Shown here: piece by piece, positions 17,157 to 25,932 of the stretch
Layout: the number at the start of each line of letters is the position of its first letter
Numbering within the stretch: position 1 is the first letter of the stretch
Assembly: GCA_019931245.1 (NCBI GenBank)
Contig: JAINDL010000131.1
Span: forward strand, 1-36,372
Source of the DNA: Bryobacteraceae bacterium CoA2 C42
GTDB taxonomy: Bacteria > Acidobacteriota > Terriglobia > Bryobacterales > Bryobacteraceae
DNA: 36,372 bases
Reading direction: 5' to 3'
The notes under the pieces: model-generated
What the model was told of the DNA's origin: nothing
The model's input: only the letters and a program-made list of their open reading frames with translations
Database searches by the model: none
Program-made: the position numbers and the translations under genes

Positions 17157-18068
17157 ATGAAGGCCCTCCTCGCGCTCACGCTTGCTTCGGCGGCACTGGC
17201 CCAATCGCCGGCCCCTCAAAAATCGTTCCTCGACAAGCCGACGATGGAGGCTTACATCCGCCATCTCTACGTCTGGAACAGCCAGATCAACGTCGCCATC
17301 TCCGATCCCATCCCCGCGCCCATCGACGGTCTCCTCTCGGTCACCGTCACCGGCTCGCTCGGCGCCGCCCGCCAAGCGCAGCAGTTCTACGTCTCGAAAA
17401 ACGGCGCCCAGGTCATCCAGGGCACCGTCTTTCAAGCCGCCCAGAACCCCTTTAAGAAGGATCTCGATCTCCTCAAGACCGACCTCCAGCCCGGCTACGG
17501 CACCCCCGGCGCCTCGGTCGTCGTCGTCATCTTCTCCGACTTCCAATGCCCCTACTGCAAGCAGGAAGCCAAGATGATCCGCGACAACCTCACCACGGCC
17601 TTCTCGAAAAACATCCGCGTCTACTTCAAGGATTTCCCCCTCGAGCAGATCCACAACTGGGCCAAACCCGCCGCCATCGCCGGCCGCTGCGTCTTTCGCC
17701 AGGAAATGGACAAGTTCTGGAACTTTCACGACTGGATCTTTGCCAATCAGGAGCAGACAACGCTTGCAAATCTACGCTCCCGGCTCGAAGGTTTCGGCGT
17801 CGACCAGAAACTTGACGTCCCGGCTCTTCTCCAGTGCTTCGACTCGAAAGCCACCGAAGCCGAAGTGACCCGGAACTTCGCCGAGGGCCGCGCCCTCGAA
17901 ATCAACTCCACCCCCACCATCTTCGTCAACGGCCGCCGCCTTTCGGGCAGCGTCAGCTGGGAACAACTCAAACAGATCATCGAATTCGAGATCGAGTACC
18001 AGAAAACCGCCAAGAACGCCGGCGAAAACTGCGGCTGCGAGCTCAAACTGCCCTCCCCTCTGAACTAA
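17157..18068 (+). CDS. DsbA-family thiol-disulfide oxidoreductase
   Basis: 303 residues. The ATG at 17157 is chosen because the signal peptide (MKALLALTLASAALAQ, residues 1-16) begins there; an upstream in-frame start adds a polar extension. Residues 25-110 form an N-terminal domain seen in other acidobacterial DsbA-like proteins as far as I recall. The thioredoxin fold follows, with the catalytic CPYC at 131-134 (FSDFQCPYC), the helical insertion, and the cis-proline in STPTIFV at 251-257. It should catalyse disulfide exchange in the periplasm. An unusual extra CxC pair (Cys292, Cys294 in GENCGCELK) sits in the C-terminal tail. The next gene, a secreted peptidase, begins four bases after the stop, so both are probably one transcript. 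Confidence 0.9.
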   Translation: MKALLALTLASAALAQSPAPQKSFLDKPTMEAYIRHLYVWNSQINVAISDPIPAPIDGLLSVTVTGSLGAARQAQQFYVSKNGAQVIQGTVFQAAQNPFKKDLDLLKTDLQPGYGTPGASVVVVIFSDFQCPYCKQEAKMIRDNLTTAFSKNIRVYFKDFPLEQIHNWAKPAAIAGRCVFRQEMDKFWNFHDWIFANQEQTTLANLRSRLEGFGVDQKLDVPALLQCFDSKATEAEVTRNFAEGRALEINSTPTIFVNGRRLSGSVSWEQLKQIIEFEIEYQKTAKNAGENCGCELKLPSPLN

Positions 18069-18072
18069 CCCC

Positions 18073-19878
18073 ATGCGCATTCTTGCTCTATTCCTGCTCG
18101 CCGTCCCCTTGTGGCCCGCTCCGCCGCCCGCGGCCAGCGCCGCCGAGGAAGCCTACCTCTCCCACGTCAAGTTCCTCGCCTCGGACAAACTCAAAGGCCG
18201 CGGCACCGGCACCCCCGAACTCGAACAGGCCGCTGACTACATCGCCCGCCAGTTCAAGGAAGCCGGCCTGCAGCCCGTCGCCGGCTCCTACTTCCAGCGC
18301 TTCCCCGTCACCACGGAAGCCAAACTGGGCCGCAAGAACCGGCTCAGCCTCGCCCTCCCGGGCAACAAGCTCTCCCTGAAGTTCAACCAGGACTTCGTGC
18401 CCCTCAATATGTCCGGCAGCGGCGACTACGACGGCCCCGCCGTCTTCGTCGGCTACGGCATCACCGCCCCGGAATACAACTACGACGACTACGCCGGCAT
18501 CGACGTGCGCGACAAAGTTGTCATCATGTTCCGCCGGGAACCGCAGGAAACCGACGATAAAGCCACCTTCAACGGCCGCGTCTACACCCGGCACGCCCAG
18601 TTCGACTCCAAAGTCACCAACGCCAAACTCCACGGCGCCAAAGCCGCCATCGTCCTCTCCGATGTCCTGTCGTCCGGTTACGGCGAGGTGGAAAAGTTCG
18701 CCAAAAACGCCGGCCCCGCCAACGCCGGCATTCCGGCCCTCATGCTCAACGGCGAACAGGGCGAAAAGCTCTTCGCCGCCGCCGGCCTCAAGCTCCGTGA
18801 CCTCCACGCCGGGATCGACGCCGACCTCAAACCCCGCTCCCAACCCCTCCCCAACGTCGCCATCACCCTCCAGGCGGACCTGTCGCGCCAAGTCCGTCAG
18901 GTCCGCAACGTCGTCGGCTACCTCCCCGGCCAGACCGACGAGTTCGTCGTCATCGGCGCCCATTATGACCATCTCGGCCTCGGCCAGCAGTTTTCGATGG
19001 CTCCCAACGCGGCGGGCAAACCGCATTACGGCGCCGACGACAACGCCAGCGGCACCGCCGGCGTTATCGAACTCGCCAAACGCCTTCCCGCCCTGCCCAA
19101 CCGCCGCCGCGGCGTGCTCTTTATGACCTTCGCCGGCGAAGAACTCGGCCTGCTCGGCTCCAGCTTCTTCGTCAACAACCCCCAACTGCCGCTCGAAAAG
19201 GCCGTCGCCATGATCAACATGGATATGATCGGCCGCGTCAAAGACAACCGCGTCTTCGTCGGCGGCAGCGGCACCGGCACCACCTTCAAGAACCTCCTCG
19301 CCGCTACCCCGGACCGCGGCCTCAAGTTCGACACCTCGGAGACGGCCGGCTACGGCTCCAGCGACCACACCAGCTTCACCACCAAACAGGTGCCGGTGCT
19401 CTTCTTCTTCTCCGGCCTCCACGCCGATTACCACAAGCCCTCCGACACCTGGGACAAGATCAACACCGCCGACGCCGTCAAGCTCGTCACCTACGTTGGC
19501 GATGTCGCCGGCCAGCTGCTGTCTTCCGAAAAACCCCAATACGTCCGCGTCCTGCCGCCGCAGAGCGCCCACTCCGGCGCCGTCGGCTCCGTCAGCGGCG
19601 GCGCGAGCGGCTACGGCCCCTACTTCGGCTCTATCCCCGATTTCGCCGAGCCCCCCAAGGGTGTCCGCTTCGCCGATGTCCGCGACGGCTCCCCCGCCGC
19701 CATCGCCGGCCTCAAAGCCGGAGATATCATGATCGGATTTGGGGGCAAAGACATCAGCAATCTCATGGACTTTACCGTCCTGCTCCGCACCAAGAAACCG
19801 GGCGACCAGGTCGATGTCACCGTGCTCCGCAACGGCCAAACTATTGTCGTAAAGGTACTGTTAACGGCAAGAAAATAG
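18073..19878 (+). CDS. Secreted M28 family zinc aminopeptidase with PA and PDZ domains
   Basis: 601 residues with a signal peptide (about 1-23). The N-terminal part contains a protease-associated (PA) insertion (about 115-250: VFVGYGITAPEYNYDDY, KVVIMF). The M28 catalytic core follows: GAHYDH with His297, GADDNASG at 320-327, AGEELGLLGS with the catalytic Glu356 and ligand Glu357, NMDMIG with Asp384, and YHKPSDT with His454, a complete two-zinc site. Residues about 525-600 form a PDZ domain (GSPAAIAGLKAGDIMIGFGG). It should remove N-terminal amino acids from peptides in the periplasm or outside. It follows the DsbA-like gene by four bases. Codons are strongly C-ending, as in that gene. Confidence 0.93.
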   Translation: MRILALFLLAVPLWPAPPPAASAAEEAYLSHVKFLASDKLKGRGTGTPELEQAADYIARQFKEAGLQPVAGSYFQRFPVTTEAKLGRKNRLSLALPGNKLSLKFNQDFVPLNMSGSGDYDGPAVFVGYGITAPEYNYDDYAGIDVRDKVVIMFRREPQETDDKATFNGRVYTRHAQFDSKVTNAKLHGAKAAIVLSDVLSSGYGEVEKFAKNAGPANAGIPALMLNGEQGEKLFAAAGLKLRDLHAGIDADLKPRSQPLPNVAITLQADLSRQVRQVRNVVGYLPGQTDEFVVIGAHYDHLGLGQQFSMAPNAAGKPHYGADDNASGTAGVIELAKRLPALPNRRRGVLFMTFAGEELGLLGSSFFVNNPQLPLEKAVAMINMDMIGRVKDNRVFVGGSGTGTTFKNLLAATPDRGLKFDTSETAGYGSSDHTSFTTKQVPVLFFFSGLHADYHKPSDTWDKINTADAVKLVTYVGDVAGQLLSSEKPQYVRVLPPQSAHSGAVGSVSGGASGYGPYFGSIPDFAEPPKGVRFADVRDGSPAAIAGLKAGDIMIGFGGKDISNLMDFTVLLRTKKPGDQVDVTVLRNGQTIVVKVLLTARK

Positions 19879-19945
19879 GCCGTCCCCTAATATATTGCGG
19901 ATAGACAACCGATTAGATATGGAAAGAAGGAACTGACGACTCATC

Positions 19946-20584
19946 GTGTCTGAACCCGCCTCCCACCTGACCGTATCGGGCAAGCATACCTGGAAGATGC
20001 CCCCCCTGATTCTCCACCCGTTCTCCGACGCCAGCGGTCCCAACCGGCTCGTCGAAAGTTCGCGCGCCAGCATGATGTTGCAGGGGTTGCTGCCCAATAG
20101 CGAGTTCAGCGCCGAGGAGTTGGACCGGCGCTTGCTCGATGGTCGCTTCTGCGAGATCCGGATGTTGTTTTACGTGGGCAAGGACCTCACCCGATGGCTC
20201 GAACAGTGTATGGACCTCGTGAACCGGGAGCCAGCGATCAAGCAGCGGAACGTCAAGGCGCAGAGCTTTGCGACCCTTCTCGTCGAAGACCCGCCCGAAT
20301 CGGTCAAGACCAAGCTCCGCAAGTGGGGTGTGGCTGACTACCGCGCCATCTTCTCCCGCGCGCTCGGCATCAACAGCGTCTTCTCCGAGGTTCCCACCCG
20401 GACCGAACTCACCGATGAGTTCATCCGCCACTACTTTCGCTACGCCGACCAGCTCTACGCCTGCTACCTCTCGCTGGCTCCGCATACCAACATCAACGCT
20501 CTCGAGTTTCAGTTCGAACTCTACGCCTCCGGGGAGTACTCCCGCCTGCTCGAAAAGGAATGGACGGCCGTCGATCCGGATTAA
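19946..20584 (+). CDS. Hypothetical cytoplasmic protein of unknown family
   Basis: 212 residues from a GTG at 19946; the ATG at residue 17 (19994) is an alternative start, and neither has a well-placed Shine-Dalgarno (an AAGGAA at 19926-19931 is too far from the GTG). No signal peptide or membrane segment is seen. The sequence looks mainly helical and charged, with segments such as LLDGRFCEIRMLFYVGKDL, SVKTKLRKWGVADYRAIF and DEFIRHYFRYADQLYACYL. I do not recognise the family. The 67-base gap from the peptidase stop includes TTGCGG (19895-19900) and TATGGA (19918-19923) with a 17-base spacer, a possible promoter, so it may be its own transcription unit. It is convergent with the FAD oxidase gene. 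Confidence 0.75.
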   Translation: MSEPASHLTVSGKHTWKMPPLILHPFSDASGPNRLVESSRASMMLQGLLPNSEFSAEELDRRLLDGRFCEIRMLFYVGKDLTRWLEQCMDLVNREPAIKQRNVKAQSFATLLVEDPPESVKTKLRKWGVADYRAIFSRALGINSVFSEVPTRTELTDEFIRHYFRYADQLYACYLSLAPHTNINALEFQFELYASGEYSRLLEKEWTAVDPD

Positions 20585-20615
20585 CGGCCCCTGCCCATCT
20601 GGCGCGCGGACCGTA

Positions 20616-20642
20616 CCCCGACGGGAGCAGTTGCTATCGGGG
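20616..20642. terminator. Hairpin between convergent genes
   Basis: CCCCGA (20616-20621) pairs with TCGGGG (20637-20642), with AGCA/TGCT pairing inside. It overlaps the stop of the FAD oxidase and lies 31 bases past the end of the hypothetical gene. No T-tract follows in the direction of either gene, so terminator activity is uncertain. Confidence 0.35.
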
Positions 20643-21986
20643 GAAAAACGTCCCTTGGCCCAGACGCCAGTCCGGGTCCAACCGCTGCTTGACGTCCTTC
20701 ATCGACGCAATCTGAGCCGCGGTGTACTGAATCGGCAGAAAGCGGGCCTTCTTCTTGCCGAGACCATGCTCGGCCGCCACACTGCCTCCCAGCGCCACCG
20801 CCTGCCGCGCAAACACCTCAAGGGCGTCCATCCCGGCGTCATACTCCTCCTGCGAGGCCGGCAGCATGTTCACATGGGGATGGCCATCGCCCATGTGCCC
20901 AAAGATGCAGTAGTGGCCGGGCATGATCCGGTCCATGTGGGCCCGGTAGTTGGCCATCATCTCGCGGTTCTTGTCCGGCGGAACGGAGAAGTCCGTCCCC
21001 AGCGACGGAAATCCGTTCCGCTGCGAGATCGCCAGAGCCGTCTCCGGCAGCGCGTGGCGGAACTTGCGGAACCGCTCACGATCATAGTCGGAGGAGCCAA
21101 ACCAGCTCTGCTCGGCCAGCGCCCCCTGCTCCTCGAGACGGTCCACCCAGGCGTCCAGGTCGTCGTTGGACTCCACAATCTGTTCGACAATCAACGCCGC
21201 CATGGCCGTTGCCGGCAGGTCCGGGTAGCGCTGTTCGATCATCCGCAACGCAGGGTCATCCACGTACTCGAGCATCCGGAGGCCCGGCACGCTCCGCCAG
21301 GCGTCGAGGGCATCGAGCGCGGCCTCGTCGGATGGAAAAAACACGATGCCGTTAAGGAGCTCCCGCGGATTGGGCAGCAGCGTGACCTCGGCCTCGATCA
21401 CAATGCCCAGCGTCCCCTCCGAGCCGACAAACAGGTCCACCCAGTCCATGCCCGGCCGCAGCGCGTAGCCGGCGGAATGCTTCTTGGTGGGCGGCTGCGG
21501 AATCTCCGGGACGGCGAAATCGATCGCCTCGCCCCGCCGCACATCCAGCACCGTTCCGTCGACCAGCGCCACGCGCAGTCGCTCCACCCACCGGCGCGTC
21601 GCCCCGTACAGAAAACTGCGCGAGCCGGAGGAGTTACAGGCAATCGTCCCGCCCAGAAACGCCATCGTCTCGGTCGGGTCCGGCGGGTAGAACTGCCCGG
21701 AGCTCTTGGCCGCCGCGTGCAGATCCTGCAGCGTCACCCCCGCGCCCACGGTGGCCTTGCCCGCGCCGATTTCCATGCGCCGGAACTTCTCCATCGAAAT
21801 CAGCCAGCCGCCGGAGGGCACACGCCCACCCGTCAGCCCGCTGCCGCCCCCGGCAATGGTCACCGGGGCCGCCGCCGCCCGGGCTTCGGCCAGCATCACC
21901 AAAAGTTCAGCCTCGTCGGCCGGCACACAGATCCGATCGGCGTGACCGTGCGCGCCGCTTGCGTCTTCCAAATAGCTCCAGCTCAT
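20634..21986 (-). CDS. FAD-linked D-2-hydroxyacid dehydrogenase (GlcD/D-lactate dehydrogenase type)
   Basis: 450 residues of the VAO/PCMH flavoprotein superfamily. FAD-binding motifs are AGGGSGLTGG (45-54), LGGTIACNSSGSRSFLYG (111-128) and FVGSEGTLG (186-194). The C-terminal FAD-oxidase domain has the metal-site sequence FGHMGDGHPHVN (362-373) and AAEHGLGKKK (404-413). Members oxidise D-lactate, glycolate or other D-2-hydroxy acids to 2-oxo acids, usually passing electrons to quinone or cytochrome c. No GlcE or GlcF partner gene is nearby. The gene follows DUF1501 with a 22-base gap, and is the last gene of a four-gene operon with an Oar-like receptor and a PSD protein, suggesting that a product of the exported proteins is oxidised here. 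The specific substrate is unknown. Confidence 0.9.
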   Translation of the reverse strand: MSWSYLEDASGAHGHADRICVPADEAELLVMLAEARAAAAPVTIAGGGSGLTGGRVPSGGWLISMEKFRRMEIGAGKATVGAGVTLQDLHAAAKSSGQFYPPDPTETMAFLGGTIACNSSGSRSFLYGATRRWVERLRVALVDGTVLDVRRGEAIDFAVPEIPQPPTKKHSAGYALRPGMDWVDLFVGSEGTLGIVIEAEVTLLPNPRELLNGIVFFPSDEAALDALDAWRSVPGLRMLEYVDDPALRMIEQRYPDLPATAMAALIVEQIVESNDDLDAWVDRLEEQGALAEQSWFGSSDYDRERFRKFRHALPETALAISQRNGFPSLGTDFSVPPDKNREMMANYRAHMDRIMPGHYCIFGHMGDGHPHVNMLPASQEEYDAGMDALEVFARQAVALGGSVAAEHGLGKKKARFLPIQYTAAQIASMKDVKQRLDPDWRLGQGTFFPR

Positions 21987-22008
21987 GGGTTTCCGTCCAG
22001 TATAGCCG

Positions 22009-23364
22009 TCAGGCCAAAATCTCTTTGATCACGTTCCCCGCCACGTCCGTCAGCCGGAAGTCGCGGCCGCTGTAGCGATAGGTGAGGCGCTTATGGTCAA
22101 GGCCCAACTGATGCAGCACGGTCGCCTGCAGGTCGTGCGGATGAACGCGCTTTTCAACAGCCCGGTAGCCGAAATCATCCGTGGCGCCGTAGGCGATGCC
22201 GCCCTTGATGCCGCCGCCGGCCAGGAGCGTCGTGAAGGCGTGCACGTTGTGGTCCCGCCCCTGATTGATGCGCAGCTGGCCGGCGCTCTGAATCATCGGG
22301 GTCCGACCGAACTCGGTGCCGACGATGAGCAGGGTCGACTCGAACAGGCCGCGGGCCTTGAGATCTTCGACCAGCGAGGCGATGGCCGCATCGGCGATGC
22401 GCGACAGGCCACGGTGCGAGTTGATGTCCTCGTGGCTGTCCCACGGCTGCGAGTTGCCAAAGTAGACCTGCACCATGCGGACGCCGCGCTCGACCAACCG
22501 GCGCGCCAGTAAACAGCCCCGCCCGAAGTCGTCATCGCCGTAGCGCTCCACCGTCGCCGGCGTCTCCTTGGCCAGGTCGAAGGCCTCCGGGGCCTCCATC
22601 TGCATCCGGAAAGCCACCTCCATCGCCTCCACCCCGGCCGCTAACTGCGGGCGCCCCTCGGAGCGGCCCAGATAGAGGCGGTTCAGACGGTCGAGCAGAC
22701 TCAACTGCCGCTGCTGGTCATCGATGGTCAGGCTGGCGTTGCGGATGTTCTGGACGAGCTTTTCCGGCGTGCGCTCGTTGTTCGGGACATAGGTGCCCTG
22801 GTGCAGGTTGGGGAGAAAGCCCGACGACCACAGCCGCGGACCCATGACCGGGTAGCCCGGGCACAGGGCGATGAAGCCGGGCAGATTTTGATTGAGGGTA
22901 CCGAGGCCGTAGGAGATCCAGGAGCCCATCGACGGGCGTCCGGCCAGCTGGTGGCCGGTGTTCATGAGCATCAGCGACGGCCCGTGGTTGCCGTTATCGG
23001 CATAGCAGCTGCGGATGACGGCGAAGTCGTCGATCATAGCGCCCACGCGCGGAAAGATCTCGGAGACCTCAATGCCGCTCTGGCCGCACTTCTTGAACGC
23101 GAAGGGCGACCGCATGAGGTTGCCGGTGGCCGAGTCGGTGGGCAGTTTCTTGCCGGGGAGCGGCTGGCCGTGCAGGCGGGTCAACTCAGGCTTCGGGTCG
23201 AAGGTATCCACCTGCGAAGCGCCGCCGTTTAGAAAGAGAAAGATGACGTGTTTGGCCTTGGCCGCAAAATGGGGCTTCTGCTCCACCGTCCCGGCCAGGC
23301 CGACGGCTCCGAAACCGGCGCCGAGCATCGAAATCGCTGTTCGTCTATCCACGGGAATCCTCAT
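22009..23364 (-). CDS. DUF1501 family exported protein
   Basis: 451 residues from the ATG at 23364, which overlaps the preceding stop as ATGA; an upstream start in the same frame lies inside the PSD gene and would add 18 residues before the signal. The N-terminus has twin arginines (VDRRTAISML) followed by a hydrophobic stretch, a probable though weak Tat signal. Landmarks are FLNGGASQVDTFDPKP, ARRLVERGVRMVQVYF, WDSHEDI, LKARGLFESTLLIVGTEFGRTP and GRDHNVHAFTTLLAGGGIKGG. The putative metal-binding Asp/His residues are all retained. It is translationally coupled to the PSD gene upstream, the usual pairing of these two families. Function not established. Confidence 0.92.
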   Translation of the reverse strand: MRIPVDRRTAISMLGAGFGAVGLAGTVEQKPHFAAKAKHVIFLFLNGGASQVDTFDPKPELTRLHGQPLPGKKLPTDSATGNLMRSPFAFKKCGQSGIEVSEIFPRVGAMIDDFAVIRSCYADNGNHGPSLMLMNTGHQLAGRPSMGSWISYGLGTLNQNLPGFIALCPGYPVMGPRLWSSGFLPNLHQGTYVPNNERTPEKLVQNIRNASLTIDDQQRQLSLLDRLNRLYLGRSEGRPQLAAGVEAMEVAFRMQMEAPEAFDLAKETPATVERYGDDDFGRGCLLARRLVERGVRMVQVYFGNSQPWDSHEDINSHRGLSRIADAAIASLVEDLKARGLFESTLLIVGTEFGRTPMIQSAGQLRINQGRDHNVHAFTTLLAGGGIKGGIAYGATDDFGYRAVEKRVHPHDLQATVLHQLGLDHKRLTYRYSGRDFRLTDVAGNVIKEILA

Positions 23365-25925
23365 TGGATCGTACTGAATTCGGCCGCCGAAAGCAGCACC
23401 TGCGTATATTGCGGCCACCGGGCCGGCTGTCCCTGCACAAAAGCCAGGCCCAGCTTGACCTCTTCGGCCGTGGCGGGCCGCCCATAGAGCAGTTCATAGG
23501 CCGCCGCAATCCGCGCGGCGTCGGAGCCAGTCAACCGGGCCGCCAGCGCCTGCGCCTGTTCGGCGACAAACGGCGCGTTCATGAAGAACAGCCGCTGCAT
23601 GGGCCCGACCGTCACCATGCGCGTATCGGCGGCGGCATTGGGATCGGGAAAATCGAAGGCGGCCAGCGTCCGGTCCGGCTTCGACCGGCTCACGGTGACG
23701 TAGAGCGTCCGGCGGCGGTGCTTGTCATCGAAGGGCGCCGGCGCGCCGCCCACGGTGCGGTCGAGCGTCCCGGCGACGGCCAGGATGGCATCACGCAGCG
23801 CTTCGGCGTCCAGGCGTTCGCGCACGTTGGCGTGCGAGAGCAGCAGATTGTCCGGGTCCTTTTCGCGCGCCGCCGGCGAAGCCGCCGAAGCGCGCTGGTA
23901 GGCCTCGGTCAACAGGATTTCGCGGTGCATGGCCTTGAGCGACCAGCCGTTGGCGACGAGGCGGGCGGCGAGATAGTCGAGCAGTTCGGAGTGGGTCGGC
24001 CGGTCGCCCAGTTGGCCGAAGTTGCCGGGCGAGCGCACCAGCCCCTGGCCGAAATGGTGCTGCCAGAGGCGGTTGACGGCCACGCGCGCCGTGAGCGGGT
24101 TGCGCGCATCGGCGATGGCGTTGGCCAGTTCCAGGCGGCCCGAGCCCTGGGTGAAAGCCGGCGGCTCACCCTCGCACAGCACGGAGAGGAAGCGCCGCGG
24201 CGCCTCTTCGCCCGGGGTCTCGGCGTTGCCGCGAATGGCCACCGGGATGTTCTTGGGCTTGTCGCCGTCTTTGAGGACATGCCAGAAAGGGTAGAGCGGC
24301 GGGATCGCTTTTTTGAGCGCCTCGGCTTCGGCCCGCAGGCCGTTGGCGTAGCGCAGCACGCGGGGTTCGAGAAAGCGGTCGAGCGCCTTGCCGGTGAAGT
24401 AGTAGACGCCGCCGTCAAACTTAATGTCCTCGGATTTGAAGGGGCTCGAGGCGATATCGCGCCAGAAGTAGAAGCGTTCGACCGGCAGGGCGTCGACGAG
24501 CGTACTGATCTGCCGGTTGACGTCCTTCAATCCCTCGATGCCGCCGAGTTTGACGTAGTTGCGGTCATCGACGGCCTTCTTGTCGGCGATCACCGTCTGA
24601 ATCGACTTCTGCAGAGCCAGGGCGGTTTGGCGGACCTCGGCGGCGGAGGCGTTGGACGGCAAGGCGAACCAGGGCGCGAAGAAGGGGTGGTCTCTCTTTG
24701 ATTTCTGCAGAAAGGCCTTCCAGCGGCCGAGCACTTCGGCGTCCAGATCGGCGGGCGTCGTGCCGCCGCGGACAGCGACCAGATAGTCGGCGGTCTGCGC
24801 GGCGAACACATCGAGGACGAGCGCCGTCTGCCGTTCGAGGAAGCGTTTGAGCTCGGCTTGTTTCTCGTCGGCGGCGGCCTTGGCGTCCTGATAGGCTTTG
24901 ACGACCGCGGGAGCGACAAGGGGATGCTCGCCGACGACGCTACTCTTGAAGACGCCCAGCAGCGAGTAGTAGTCCTTGGTGGGAATCGGATCGAACTTGT
25001 GGTCGTGACACTGGGCGCAGCCGACGGTGAGTCCGAGCATGGCGCGGGTGGTGACGTCGAGGCGGTCGTTGTCGGACTCGCCGATGGTTTGAAAGCCGAG
25101 GGCGGCCAGGTGCTCTTGGCCGGGCAGAAGGTCGGCGGCGATCTGCGATTTGAGGAAGGTGTCGTAGGGCAGATCCCGGTTCAGAGCCGCGACGACCCAG
25201 TCGCGGTAGCGCCAGGCGTTGGGGTAGGGATCGTCGTCGCGGGCGCCCTGCTGGCCGTCGGAGTAGCGGGCGACGTCGAGCCAGTGGCGGGCCCAGCGCT
25301 CGCCGTAGTGGGGCGAGGCGAGCAGGCGATCGACGACTTTGGCAAAGGCGCCGGCGGAGCGGTCGGCGAGAAAGGCGGCCATCTCTTCGGGGGTGGGCGG
25401 GAGGCCCGTGAGGTCGAAGGTGACGCGGCGCAGCAGGGTGCGCCGGTCGGCGGGAGGGGCGGGTGCGACCCCGGCATCCTTCCAACGGGCGGCCAGGAAA
25501 CGATCAATGGGCGCGCCGGGACCGGCCGGCGGGGTTACCGCTTTGACGGGTTGGAAGGACCAGAACGATTTCGGATCGACCTTCGGCGCCGGCCCCGCCT
25601 TCGGGTAAACGGCCCCGGCGGCAATCCACGTCCGCAGGTCCGCGATTTCACTCTCTTTCAGCTTGCCCTGGGGCGGCATCTTGCGCTGGGGATTGCGGTG
25701 TTCGACCAACTCAAGCAGGAGGCTTTCGGCCGGAGCGCCCGGCTTGACGGCGTGGCGGATGCGTTCGGCCGAATCGACGCGGAAGCCGCCCATTTCCGAT
25801 TTGGTGTGACAGGGGTAGCAGTTTTTGACGAGCACGGGCCGAACGCGGCTTTCAAAAAACGAAAGGGGATCCTGGCCAAAGGCCGGGATCCCCATCGCGA
25901 CAAGCCAGAGAATGCGGAGGCGCAT
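23361..25925 (-). CDS. PSD protein (PSCyt1, DUF1549, DUF1553)
   Basis: 854 residues with a signal peptide (1-17, ending AFGQ). One cytochrome-like domain has CYPCH at 36-40 and a likely distal Met83 (RKMPPQGKL). DUF1549 spans about 138-320 (RRVTFDLTGLPPTP, WLDVARYSDGQQG) with the second haem motif CAQCHDHKFDP at 303. A long, partly coiled linker (about 330-590) precedes DUF1553 (NPLTARVAVNRLWQHHFG, THSELLDYLA, the C-terminal LLYGRPAT block). It is probably an exported c-type haem protein. It starts seven bases after the Oar receptor stop, with AGGA upstream of the ATG, and overlaps its DUF1501 partner, so receptor, PSD and DUF1501 should be made together. Reaction unknown. Confidence 0.92.
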   Translation of the reverse strand: MRLRILWLVAMGIPAFGQDPLSFFESRVRPVLVKNCYPCHTKSEMGGFRVDSAERIRHAVKPGAPAESLLLELVEHRNPQRKMPPQGKLKESEIADLRTWIAAGAVYPKAGPAPKVDPKSFWSFQPVKAVTPPAGPGAPIDRFLAARWKDAGVAPAPPADRRTLLRRVTFDLTGLPPTPEEMAAFLADRSAGAFAKVVDRLLASPHYGERWARHWLDVARYSDGQQGARDDDPYPNAWRYRDWVVAALNRDLPYDTFLKSQIAADLLPGQEHLAALGFQTIGESDNDRLDVTTRAMLGLTVGCAQCHDHKFDPIPTKDYYSLLGVFKSSVVGEHPLVAPAVVKAYQDAKAAADEKQAELKRFLERQTALVLDVFAAQTADYLVAVRGGTTPADLDAEVLGRWKAFLQKSKRDHPFFAPWFALPSNASAAEVRQTALALQKSIQTVIADKKAVDDRNYVKLGGIEGLKDVNRQISTLVDALPVERFYFWRDIASSPFKSEDIKFDGGVYYFTGKALDRFLEPRVLRYANGLRAEAEALKKAIPPLYPFWHVLKDGDKPKNIPVAIRGNAETPGEEAPRRFLSVLCEGEPPAFTQGSGRLELANAIADARNPLTARVAVNRLWQHHFGQGLVRSPGNFGQLGDRPTHSELLDYLAARLVANGWSLKAMHREILLTEAYQRASAASPAAREKDPDNLLLSHANVRERLDAEALRDAILAVAGTLDRTVGGAPAPFDDKHRRRTLYVTVSRSKPDRTLAAFDFPDPNAAADTRMVTVGPMQRLFFMNAPFVAEQAQALAARLTGSDAARIAAAYELLYGRPATAEEVKLGLAFVQGQPARWPQYTQVLLSAAEFSTIQ

Positions 25926-25932
25926 TTTCCTA

